Both the position numbers and the translations under genes were made by a program. A DNA stretch of 64,000 bases from Euonymus europaeus (taxonomy: Eukaryota > Streptophyta > Magnoliopsida > Celastrales > Celastraceae). Position 1 is the first letter of the stretch. Every line of letters starts with the position of its first letter. The notes beneath the pieces were generated by a model, which was not told the origin of the DNA, searched no databases, and saw only the letters and a program-made list of their open reading frames with translations. The stretch spans positions 12,856,501-12,920,500 of the forward strand of contig OY756967.1 of the NCBI GenBank assembly GCA_963580455.1, written 5' to 3'. Positions 19,376-32,007 of this stretch are shown here, piece after piece.

Positions 19376-22300
19376 ACACCGAGCAACTTTGATACTCCGA
19401 AGTTGCTCAACTCTCTCTATGAAGGTGTTTTTAACGGTTTTGTCAATTTGTCATAGAAATTTGGTGTTTTGGCATCGAAATAATCCTTGAAGCTCATTTT
19501 CGTAAAATTTAACATAGAAGAATAATAAAAAGTGTACACCGAGCAACTTCGATAGTCCGAAGTTGCTCAACTCTCTCTATGGAGGAGCTTTTATCGGTTT
19601 TGTCCATTTGTCATAGAAAGTTGGTGTTTTGGCATCGAAATAATCCTGGAAGCTCATTTTCGTAAAATTTAACTTAGAAGACGAATAAAAAGTGTACACC
19701 GAGCAACTTTGATAGTCCGAAGTTTCTCAACTCTCTCTATGGGGGAGCTTTTAACGGTTTTGTCCATTTGTCATAGAAAGCTGGTGTTTTGCCATCGAAA
19801 TCATTTTGGAAGGTCATTTTCGTAAAATTGAACATAAAAGAACAATAAAAAGTGTACACCGAGCAACTTTGATAGTCCGAAGTTTCTCAACTCTCTCTAT
19901 GGAGGAGCTTTTAACGGTTTTGTCCATTTGTCATAGAAAGTTGGTGTTTTGGCATCGAAAGAATCCTGGAAGCTCATTTTCGTAAAATTTAACATAAAAG
20001 AACAATAAAAAGTGTACACCGAGCAACTTTGATAGTCCGAAGTTGCTCAACTCTCTCTATGGAGCAGATTTTAACGTTTTTGTCCAATTGTCATAGAAAG
20101 TTAGTGTTTTGACATCGAAATAATCCTGGAAGCTCATTTTCGTAAAATTTAACAAAGAAGAACAATAAAAAGTGTACACCGAGCAACTTTGATAGTCCGA
20201 AGTTGCTCAACTCTCTCTATGGAGGAGCTTTTAACTGTTTTGTCCATTTGTCATTGAAAGTTGGTGTTTTGGCATCGAAATAATCCTGGAAGCTCATTTT
20301 CGTAAAATTTAACATAGAAGAATAATAAAAAGTGTACACCGAGCAACTTCAATTGTCCGAAGTTGCTCGACTCTCTCTATAGAGGAGCTTTTAATGGTTT
20401 TGTCCATTTGTCATAGAAAGTTGGTGTTTTCGCATCGAAATAATCCTGGAAGCTCATTTTCGTAAAATTTAACTTAGAAGACCAATAAAAAGTATACACT
20501 GAGCAACTTTGATAGTCCGAAGTTTCTCAACTCTCTCTATGGGGGAGCTTTTAACGGTTTTGTCCATTTGTCATAGAAAGCTGGTGTTTTGCCATCGAAA
20601 TAATTTTGGAAGCTCATTTTCGTAAAATTTAACATAAAAGAACAATAAAAAGTGTACACCGAGCAACTTTGATTGTTCGAAGTTGCTTAACTCTTTCTAT
20701 GGAGGAGCTTTTAACGGTTTTGTCCATTTGTCATAGAAAGTTAATGTTTTGGCATCATAATAATCTTGGAAGCTTATACTCGTAAAATTTGACTTAGTAG
20801 AACAATATAAAGTGTACACCGAGCAACTTTGATTGTCCGAAGTTGCTCAACTCTCTCTATGGAGGAGCTTTTAACGGTTTTGTCCATTCGTCATAGAAAG
20901 TTGGTGTTTTGGCATCGAAATACTTCTGGAAGCTCATTTTCGTAAAATTTAACATAGAAGAAAAATAAAAAGTGTACACCGAGCAACTTTGATAGTCCGA
21001 AGTTGCTCAACTCTCTCTATGGAGGAGCTTTTAACGGTTTTGTCCATTTGTTATAGAAAGTTGGTGTTTTGGCATCGAAATAATCCTGGAAGCTCATTTT
21101 CGTAAAATTTAACATAGAAGAACAATAAAAAGTGTAAACCGAACAACTTTGATAATCCGAAGCTGCTCAACTTTCTCTATGGGGGAGCTTTTAACGGTTT
21201 TGTCCATTTGTCATTGAAAGCTGGTGTTTTGCCATCGAAATAATTTTGGAAGCTCATTTTCGTAAAATTTAACATAAAAGAACAATAAAAAGGGTACACC
21301 GAGCAACATTGATTGTTCGAAGTTGCTTAACTCTTTCTATTGAGGAGCTTTTAAAGGTTTTGTCCATTTGTCATACAAAGTTAATGTTTTGGCATCGAAA
21401 TAATCTTGGAAGCTTATACTTGTAAAATTTGACTTAGTAGAACAATCTAAAGTGTACACCGAGGAACTTTGATTGTCCGAAGTTGCTCAACTCTCTCTAT
21501 GGAGGAGCTTTTAACGGTTTTGTTCATTTGTCATAGAAAGTTGGTTTTTTGGCATCGAAATAATCCTCGAAGCTCATTTTATTAAAATTTAACATAGAAT
21601 AACAATACAAAGTGTACACCGAGCAACTTTGATTGTCCGAAGTTGCTCAACTCTCCCTATGGAGGAGCTTTTAACGGTTTTGTCCATTTGTCATAGAAAG
21701 TTGGTTTTTTGACATCGAAATAATCCTGGAAGCTCATTTTATTAAAATTTAACATAGAAGAACAATAAAAAGTGTACACCGAGCAACTTTGATACTCCGA
21801 AGTTGCTCAACTCTCTCTATGAAGGTGTTTTTAACGGTTTTGTCAATTTGTCATAGAAATTTGGTGTTTTGGCATCGAAATAATCCTTGAAGCTCATTTT
21901 CGTAAAATTTAACATAGAAGAATAATAAAAATTGTACACCGAGCAACTTCGATAGTCCGAAGTTGCTCAACTCTCTCTATGGAGGAGCTTTTATCGGTTT
22001 TGTCCATTTGTCATAGAAAGTTGGTGTTTTGGCATCGAAATAATCCTGGAAGCTCATTTTCGTAAAATTTAACTTAGAGGACCAATAAAAAGTGTACACC
22101 GAGCAACTTTGATAGTCCGAAGTTTCTCAACTCTCTCTATGGGGGAGCTTTTAACGGTTTTGTCCATTTGTCATAGAAAGCTGGTGTTTTGCCATCGAAA
22201 TAATTTTGGAAGCTCATTTTCGTAAAATTTAACATAAAAGAACAATAAAAAGTGTACACCGAGCAACTTTGATTGTTCGAAGTTGCTTAACTCTTTCTAT

Positions 22301-25300
22301 GGAGGAGCTTTTAACGGTTTTGTCCATTTGTCATAGAAAGTTAATGTTTTGGCATCATAATAATCTTGGAAGCTTATACTCGTAAAATTTGACTTAGTAG
22401 AACAATATAAAGTGTACACCGAGCAACTTTGATTGTCCGAAGTTGCTCAACTCTCTCTATGGAGGAGCTTTTAACGGTTTTGTCCATTCGTCATAGAAAG
22501 TTGGTGTTTTGGCATCGAAATACTTCTGGAAGCTCATTTTCGTAAAATTTAACATAGAAGAATAATAAAAAGTGTACACCAAGCAACTTCGATAGTCCGA
22601 AGTTGCTCAACTCTCTCTATGGAGGAGCTTTTTTCGGTTTTGTCCATTTGTCATAGAAAGTTGGTGTTTTGGCATCGAAATAATCCTGGAAGCTCATTTT
22701 CGTAAAATTTAACTTAGAAGACCAATAAAAGTGTACACCGAGCAACTTTGATAGTCCGAAGTTTTTCAACTCTCTCTATGGGGGATCTTTTAACGGTTTT
22801 GTCCATTTGTCATAGAAAGCTGGTGTTTTGCCATCGAAATCATTTTGGAAGCTCATTTTCGTAAAATTGAACATAAAAGAACAATAAAAATTGTACACCG
22901 AGCAACTTTGATAGTCCGAAGTTTCTCAACTCTCTCTATGGGAGAGCTTTTAACGGTTTTGTCCATTTGTCATAGAAAGTTGGTGTTTTGGCATCGAAAG
23001 AATCCTGGAAGCTCATTTTCGTAAAATTTAACATAAAAGAACAATAAAAAGTGTACACCGAGCAACTTTGATAGTCCGAAGTTGCTCAACTCTCTCTATG
23101 GAGCAGATTTTAACGTTTTTGTCCAATTGTCATAGAAAGATAGTGTTTTGACATCGAAATAATCCTGGAAGCTCATTTTCGTAAAATTTAACAAAGAAGA
23201 ACAATAAAAAGTGTACACCGAGCAACTTTGATAGTCCGAAGTTGCTCAACTCTCTCTATGGATGAGCTTTTAACGGTTTTGTCCATTTGTCATTGAAAGT
23301 TGGTGTTTTGGCATCAAAATAATCCTGGAAGCTCATTTTCGTAAAATTTAACATAGAAGAATAATAAAAAGTGTACACCGAGCAACTTCGATTGTCCGAA
23401 GTTGCTCGACTCTCTCTATAGAGGAGCTTTTAATGGTTTTGTCCATTTGTCATAGAAAGTTGTTGTTTTGGCATCGAAATAATCCTGGAAGCTCATTTTC
23501 GTAAAATTTAACTTAGAAGACCAATAAAAAGTGTATACCGAGAAACTTTGATAGTCCGAAGTTTCTCAACTCTCTCTATGGGGGAGCTTTTAACGGTTTT
23601 GTCCATTTGTCATAGAAAGCTGGTGTTTTGGCATCGAAATAATTTTGGAAGCTCATTTTCGTAAAATTTAACATAAAAGAACAATAAAAAGTGTACACCG
23701 AGCAACTTTGATTGTTCGAAGTTGCTTAACTCTTTCTATGGAGGAGCTTTTAACGGTTTTGTCCATTTGTCATAGAAAGTTAATGTTTTGGCATCATAAT
23801 AATCTTGGAAGCTTATACTCGTAAAATTTGACTTAGTAGAACAATATAAAGTGTACACCGAGCAACTTTGATTGTCCGAAGTTGCTCAACTCTCTCTATG
23901 GAGGAGCTTTTAACGGTTTTGTCCATTCGTCATAGAAAGTTGGTGTTTTGGCATCGAAATACTTCTGGAAGCTCATTTTCGTAAAATTTAACTTAGAAGA
24001 AAAATAAAAAGTGTACACCGAGCAACTTTGATAGTCCGAAGTTTCTCAACTCTGTCTATGGAGGAGCTTTTAACGGTTTTATCCATTTGTCATAGAAAGT
24101 TGGTGTTTTGGCATCGAAATAATCCTGAAAGCTTATTTTCGTAAAATTTAATATAAAGAACAATAAAAAGTGTACACCGAGCAACTTTGATAGTCCGAAG
24201 TTGCTCAACTCTCTCTATGGAGCAGCTTTTAACGTTTTTGTCCAATTGTCATAGAAAGTTCGTGTTTTGACATCGAAATAATCCTGGAACCTCATTTTCG
24301 TAAAATTTAACATAAAAGAACAATAAAAAGGGTACACCGAGCAACTTTGATAGTCCGAAGCTGCTCAACTCTTTCTATGGAGGAGCTTTTAACGGTTTTG
24401 TCCATTTGTCATAGAAAGTTGGTGTTTTGGCATCGAAATAATCCTGAAAGCTTATTTTCGTAAAATTTAATATAAAGAACAATAAAAAGTGTACACCGAG
24501 CAACTTTGATAGTCCGAAGTTGCTCAACTCTCTCTATGGAGCACCTTTTAACGTTTTTGTCCAATTGTCATAGAAAGTTCGTGTTTTGACATCGAAATAA
24601 TCCTGGAAGCTCATTTTCGTAAAATTTAACAAAGAAGAACAATAAAAAGTGTACACCGAGCAACTTTGATAGTCCGAAGTTGCTCAACTCTCTCTATGGA
24701 GGAACTTTTAACGGTTTTGTCCATTTGTCATTGAAAGTTGGTGTTTTGGCATCGAAATAATCCTGGAAGCTCATTTTCGTAAAATTTAAGATAGAAGAAT
24801 AATAAAAAGTGTACACCGAGCATCTTCGATTGTCCGAAGTTGCTCGACTCTCTCTATGGAGGAGCTTTTAACGGTTTTGTCCATTTGTCATAGAAAGTTG
24901 GTGTTTTGGCATCGAAATAATCCTGGAAGCTCATTTTCGTAAAATTTAACTTAGAAGACCAATAAAAAGTGTACACCGAGCAACTTTGATAGTCCGAAGT
25001 TTCTCAACTCTCTCTATGGGGGAGCTTTTAACGGTTTTGTCCATTTGTCATAGAAAGCTGGTGTTTTGCCATCGAAATAATTTTGGAAGCTCATTTTCGT
25101 AAAATTTAAAATAAAAGAACAATAAAAAGTGTACACCGAGCAACTTTGATAGTCCGAAGTTGCTCAACTCTCTCTATGGAGGAGCTTTTAACGGTTTTGT
25201 CCATTTGTCATAGAAAGTTGGTTTTTTGACATCGAAATAATCCTGGAAGATCATTTTCGTAAAATTTAACATAAAAGAACAATAAAAAGGGTACACCGAG

Positions 25301-28300
25301 CAACTTTGATAGTCCGAAGCTGCTCAACTCTTTCTATGGAGGAGCTTTTAACAGTTTTGTCCATTTGTCATAGAAAGTTGGTGTTTTGGCATCGAAATAA
25401 TCCTGAAAGCTTATTTTCGTAAAATTTGATATAAAGAACAATAAAAAGTGTACACCGAGCAACTTTGATAGTCCGAAGTTGCTCAACTCTCTCTATGGAG
25501 CAGCTTTTAACGTTTTTGTCCAATTGTCATAGAAAGTTCGTGTTTTGACATCGAAATAATCCTGGAAGCTCATTTTCGTAAAATTTAACAAAGAAGAACA
25601 ATAAAAAGTGTACACCGAGCAACTTTGATAGTCCGAAGTTGCTCAACTCTCTCTATGGAGGAACTTTTAACGGTTTTGTCCATTTGTCATTGAAAGTTGG
25701 TGTTTTGGCATCGAAATAATCCTGGAAGCTCATTTTCGTAAAATTTAACATAGAAGAATAATAAAAAGTGTACACCGAGAAACTTCGATTGTCCGAAGTT
25801 GCTCGACTCTCTCTATGGGGGAGCTTTTAACGGTTTTTTCCATTTGTCATAGAAAGCTGGTGTTTTGCCATCGAAATAATTTTGGAAGCTCATTTTCGTA
25901 AAATTTAACATAAAAGAACAATAAAAAGTGTACACCGAGCAACTTTGATTGTTCGAAGTTGCTTAACTCTTTCTATGGAGGAGCTTTTAACGGTTTTGTC
26001 CATTTGTCATAGAAAGTTAATGTTTTGGCATCATAATAATCTTGGAAGCTTATACTCGTAAAATTTGACTTAGTAGAACAATATAAAGTGTACACCGAGC
26101 AACTTTGATTGTCCGAAGTTGCTCAACTCTCTCTATGGAGGAGCTTTTAACGGTTTTGTCCATTCGTCATAGAAAGTTGGTGTTTTGGCATCGAAATACT
26201 TCTGGAAGCTCATTTTCGTAAAATTTAACTTAGAAGAAAAATAAAAAGTGTACACCGAGCAACTTTGATAGTCCGATGTTTCTCAACTCTGTCTATGGAG
26301 GAGCTTTTAACGGTTTTATCCATTTGTCATAGAAAGCTGGTGTTTTGCATCGAAATAATTCTGGAAGCTCATTTTCGTAAAATTTAACATAAAAGAACAA
26401 TAAAAAGGGTACTCCGAGCAACTTTAAAAGTCCGAAGCTGCTCAACTCTCTCTATGGAGGAGTTTTTAACGGTTTTGTCCATTTGTCATAGAAAGTTGGG
26501 GTTTTGGCATCGAAATAATCCTGGAAGCTCATTTTCGTAAAATTTAACATAAAAGAACAATAAAAAGGGTACACCGAGCAACTTTGATGGTCCGAAGCTG
26601 CTCAACTCTTTCTATGGAGGAGCTTTTAACGGTTTTGTCCATTTGTCATAGAAAGTTGGTGTTTTGGCATCGAAATAATCCTGAAAGCTTATTTTCGTAA
26701 AATTTAATATAAAGAACAATAAAAAGTGTACACCGACCAACTTTGATAGTCCGAAGTTGCTCAACTCTCTCTATGGAGCAGCTTTAAACGTTTTTGTCCA
26801 ATTGTCATAGAAAGTTCGTGTTTTGACATCGAAATAATCCTGGAAGCTCATTTTCGTAAAATTTAACAAAGAAGAACAATAAAAAGTGTACACCGAGCAA
26901 CTTTGATAGTCCGAAGTTGCTCAACTCTCTCTATGGAGGAACTTTTAACGGTTTTGTCCATTTGTCATTGAAAGTTGGTGTTTTGGCATCGAAATAATCT
27001 TGGAAGCTCATTTTCGTAAAATTTAACATAGAAGAATAATAAAAAGTGTACAACGAGCAACTTCGATTGTCCGAAGTTGCTCGACTCTCTCTATGGAGGA
27101 GCTTTTAACGGTTTTGTCCATTTGTCATAGAAAGTTGGTGTTTTGGCATCGAAATAATCCTGGAAGCTCATTTTCGTAAAATTTAACATAGAAGAACAAT
27201 AAAAAGTGTAAACCGAGCAACTTTGATAGTCCGAAGCTGCTCAACTTTCTCTATGGGGGAGCTTTTAACGGTTTTGTCCATTTGTCATAGAAAGCTGGTG
27301 TTTTGCCATCGAAATAATTTTGGAAGCTCATTTTCGTAAAATTTAACATAAAAGAACAATAAAAAGGGTACACCGAGCAACATTGATTGTTCGAAGTTGC
27401 ATAACTCTTTCTATGGAGGAGCTTTTAAAGGTTTTGTCCATTTGTCATAGAAAGATAATGTTTTGGCATCGAAATAATCTTGGAAGCTTATACTTGTAAA
27501 ATTTGACTTAGTAAAACAATCTAAAGTGTACACCGAGGAACTTTGATTGTCCGAAGTTGCTCAACTCTCTCTATGGAGGAGCTTTTAACGGTTTTGTTCA
27601 TTTGTCATAGAAAATTGGTTTTTTGGCATCGAAATAATCCTCGAAGCTCATTTTATTAAAATTTAACATAGAAGAACAATAAAAAGTGTACACCGAGCAA
27701 CTTTGATTGTCCGAAGTTGCTCAACACTCTCTATGGAGGAGCTTTTAACGGTTTTGTCCATTTGTCATAGAAAGTTGGTTTTTTGACATCGAAAAAATCC
27801 TGGAAGCTCATTTTATTAAAATTTAACATAGAAGAACAATAAATAGTGTACACCGAGCAACTTTGATACTTCGAAGTTGCTCAACTCTCTCTATGAAGGT
27901 GTTTTTAACGGTTTTGTCAATTTGTCATAGAAATTTGGTGTTTTGGCATCGAAATAATCCTTGAAGCTCATTTTCGTAACATTTAACATAGAAGAATAAT
28001 AAAAAGTGTACACCGAGCAACTTCGATAGTCCGAAGTTGCTCAACTCTCTCTATGGAGGAGCTTTTAACGGTTTTGTCCATTTGTCATAGAAAGTTGAGG
28101 TTTTGGCATCGAAATAATCCTGGAAGCTTATTTTCGTAAAATTTAACATAGAAGAAAAATAAGAAGTGTACACCGAGGAACTTTGGTAGTCCGAAGTTGC
28201 TCAACTCTCTCTATGGAGGAGGTTTTAACGGTTTTGTCCATTTGTCATAGAAAGTTCGTGTTTTGGCATCGAAATAGTCCTGGAAGCTCATTTTCGTAAA

Positions 28301-30727
28301 ATTTAACATAGAAGAACAATAAAAAGTGTACACCGAGCAACTTTGATAGTCCGAAGCTGCTCAACTCTCTCTATGGAGGAGCTTTTAACGGTTTTGTCCA
28401 TTTGTCATAGAAAGTTGGTGTTTTGGCATCGAAATAATCCTGGAAGCTCATTTTTGTAAAATTGAACATAAAAGAACAATAAAAAGTGTACACCGAGCAA
28501 CTGTGATTGTCTGAAGATGCCCAACTCTTTCTATGGAGGTGTTTTTAACGGTTTTGTCCATTTGTCATAGAAAGTTATTGTTTTGGCATCGAGATAATCT
28601 TGGAAGCTTATACTTGTAAAATTTGACTTAGTAGAACAATAAAAAGTGTACACCGAGGAACTTTGATTGTCCAAAGTTGCTCAACTCTCTCTATGGAGGA
28701 GCTTTTAACGGTTTTGTCCATTTGTCATAGAAAGTTGGTGTTTTGGCATCGAAATAATTCTGGAAGCTCATTTTCTTAAAATTTAACATAGAAGAACAAT
28801 AAAAAGTGTACACCGAGCAACTTTGATAGTCCGAACTTGCTCAACTCTCTCTATGGAGGAGCTTTTAACGGTTTTGTCCATTTGTCATAGAAAGTTGGTG
28901 TTTTGGCATCGAAATAATCCTGAAAGCTCATTTTCGTAAAATTTAACATAAAAGAACAATAAAAAGTGTATACCGAGCAACTTTGATAGTCCGAAGTTGC
29001 TCAACTCTCTCTATGGAGCAGCTTTTAACGTTTTTGTCCAATTGTCATAGAAAGTTCGTGTTTTGACATCGAAATAATCCTGAAAGCTCATTTTCGTAAA
29101 ATTTAACAAAGAAGAACAATAAAAAGTGTACACCGAGCAACTTTGATAGTCCGAAGTTGCTCAACTCTCTCTATGGAGGTGCTTTTAACGGTTTTGTCCA
29201 TTTGTCATTGAAAGTTTGTGTTTTGGCATCGAAATAATCCTGGAAGCTCATTTTCGTAAAATTTAACATAGAAGAATAATAAAAAGTGTACACCGAGCAA
29301 CTTCGATTGTCCGAAGTTGCTCGACTCTTTCAATGGAGGAGCTTTTAACGGTTTTGTCCATTTGTCATAGAAAGTTGGTGTTTTGGCATCGAAATAATCC
29401 TGGAAGCTCATTTTCGTAAAATTAAATTAGAAGAACAATAAAAAGTGTACACCGAGCAACTTTGATAGTCTGAAATTTCTCAACTCTCTCTATGGGGGAG
29501 CTTTTAACGGTTTTGTCCATTTGTCATAGAAAGCTGGTGTTTTGCCATCGAAATAATTTTGGATGCTCATTTTCATAAAATTTAACATAAAAGAACAATA
29601 AAAAGGGTACACCGAGCAACATTGATTGTTCGAAGTTGCTTAACTCTTTCTATGGAGGAGCTTTTAACGGTTTTGTCCATTTGTCGTAGAAAGTTAATGT
29701 TTTGGCATCATAATAATCTTGGAAGCTTATACTCGTAAAATTTGACTTAGAAGAACAATATAAAGTGTACACCGAGAACCTTTGATTGTCCGAAGTTGCT
29801 CAACTCTCTCTATGGAGGAGCTTTTAACGGTTTTGTCCATTTGTCATAGAAAGTTGGTGTTTTGGCATCGAAATAATTCTGGAAGCTCATTTTCGTAAAA
29901 TTTAACTTAGAAGAACAATAAAAAGTGTACACCGAGCAACTTTGATAGTCCGAAGTTTCTAAACTCTCTCTATGGAGGAGCTTTTAACGGTTTTATCCAT
30001 TTGTCATAGAAAGCTGGTGTTTTGCATCGAAATAATCCTGGAAGCTCATTTTCGTAAAATTTAACATAAAAGAACAATAAAAAGGGTACACCGAGCAACT
30101 TTCATAGTCCGAAGCTGCTCAACTCTTTCTATGGAGGAGCTTTTAACGGATTTGTCCATTTGCCATAGAAAGTTGGTGTTTTCGCATCGAAATAATCCTG
30201 GAAGCTCATTTTCGTAAAATTTAACATAGAAGAACAATAAAAAGTGTACACCGAGCAACTTTGATAGTCCGAAGCTGCTCAATTCTCTCTATGGAGGAGC
30301 TTTTAACGGTTTTGTCCATTTGTCATAGAAAGTTGGTGTTTTGGCATCGAAATAATCCTGGAAGCTCATTTTTGTAAAATTTAACATAAAAGAACAATAA
30401 AAAGTGTACACCGAGCAACTTTGATTGTCCGAAGATGCCCAACTCTTTCTATGGAGGTGTTTTTAACGGTTTTGTCCATTTGTCATAGAAAGTTAATGTT
30501 TTGGCATCGAAATAATCTTGGAAGCTTATACTTGTAAAATTTGACTTAGTAGAACAATATAAAGTGTACACCGAGGAACTTAGATTTTCCGAAGTTGCTC
30601 AACTCTCTCTATGGAGGAGCTTTTAACGGTTTTGTCCATTTGTCATAGAAAGTTGGTTTTTTAGCATCGAAATAATCCTGGAAGCTCATTTTCTTAAAAT
30701 TTAACATAGAAGAACAATAAAAAGTGT
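19376..30727 (+). repeat. 160-bp satellite array, block C
   Basis: About 71 monomers with overlapping multi-monomer periods. The GATACTCCGAAG monomer with TATGAAGGTG at 19,391 recurs exactly 2,400 bp later at 21,791 (15-mer), and again in mutated form near 27,860. The CATTTTGGAA variant at 19,802 recurs at 22,841, 3,039 bp away (19-mer less 1 bp). The variant CTGAAAGCTT occurs at 24,125, 24,444, 25,403 and 26,681, offsets of 319, 959 and 1,278 bp. Monomers with GGGGGAGC are frequent only in this part and its near neighbours. No gene is visible. Confidence 0.96.
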
Positions 30728-32007
30728 ACACCGAGCAACTTTGATAGTCCGAAGTTGCTCAACTCTCTCTATAGAGGAGCTTTTAACGGTTTTGTCCATT
30801 TGTCATAGAAAGTTCGCGTTTTGGCATCGAAATAATCCTGGAAGCTCATTTTCGTAAAATTTAATATAAAAGAACAATAAAAAGTGTACACCGAGCAACT
30901 TTGATAGTCCGAAGTTGCTCAACTCTCTCTATGGAGAAGCTTTTAACGGTTTTATCCATTTGTCATTGAAAGTTGGTGTTTTGGCATCGAAATAATCCTG
31001 GAAGCTCATTTTCGTAAAATTTAACGTAGAAGAATAATAAAAAGTGTACACCGAGCAACTTCGATTGTCCGAAGTTGCTCGACTCTCTCTATGGAGGAGC
31101 TTTTAACGGTTTTGTCCATTTGTCATAGAAAGTTGGTGTTTTGGCATCGAAATAATCCTGGAAGCTCATTTTCGTAAAATTTAATATAAAAGAACAATAA
31201 AAAGTGTACACCGAGCAACTTTGATAGTCCGAAGTTGCTCAACTCTCTCTATGGAGAAGCTTTTAACGGTTTTATCCATTTGTCATTGAAAGTTGGTGTT
31301 TTGGCATCGAAATAATCCTGGAAGCTCATTTTCGTAAAATTTAACGTAGAAGAATAATAAAAAGTGTACACCGAGCAACTTTGATAGTCCGAAGTTGCTC
31401 AACTCTCTCTATAGAGGAGCTTTTAACGGTTTTGTCCATTTGTCATAGAAAGTTCGCGTTTTGGCATCGAAATAATCCTGGAAGCTCATTTTCGTAAAAT
31501 TTAATATAAAAGAACAATAAAAAGTGTACACCGAGCAACTTTGATAGTCCGAAGTTGCTCAACTCTCTCTATGGAGAAGCTTTTAACGGTTTTATCCATT
31601 TGTCATTGAAAGTTGGTGTTTTGGCATCGAAATAATCCTGGAAGCTCATTTTCGTAAAATTTAACATAGAAGAACAATAAAAAGTGTACACCGAGCAACT
31701 TTGATAGTCCGAAGTTGCTCAACTCTCTCTATAGAGGAGCTTTTAACGGTTTTGTCCATTTGTAATAGAAAGTTCGCGTTTTGGCATCGAAATAATCCTG
31801 GAAGCTCATTTTCGTAAAATTTAATATAAAAGAACAATAAAAAGTGTACACCGAGCAACTTTGATAGTCCGAAGTTGCTCAACTCTCTCTATGGAGAAGC
31901 TTTTAACGGTTTTATCCATTTGTCATTGAAAGTTGGTGTTTTGGCATCGAAATAATCCTGGAAGCTCATTTTCGTAAAATTTAACGTAGAAGAATAATAA
32001 AAAGTGT
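30728..32007 (+). repeat. Block D: 320-bp dimeric higher-order repeat, four copies
   Basis: Two monomer types alternate. The first has TATAGAGGAGC and GTTCGCG; the second has TATGGAGAAGC, TTATCCATT and GTCATTG. The second recurs at 30,931, 31,251, 31,571 and 31,891, exactly 320 bp apart. At 31,048-31,207 the first type is replaced by a CTTCGATTG/GCTCGACTC monomer, which suggests gene conversion or unequal exchange within the dimer array. Confidence 0.9.
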
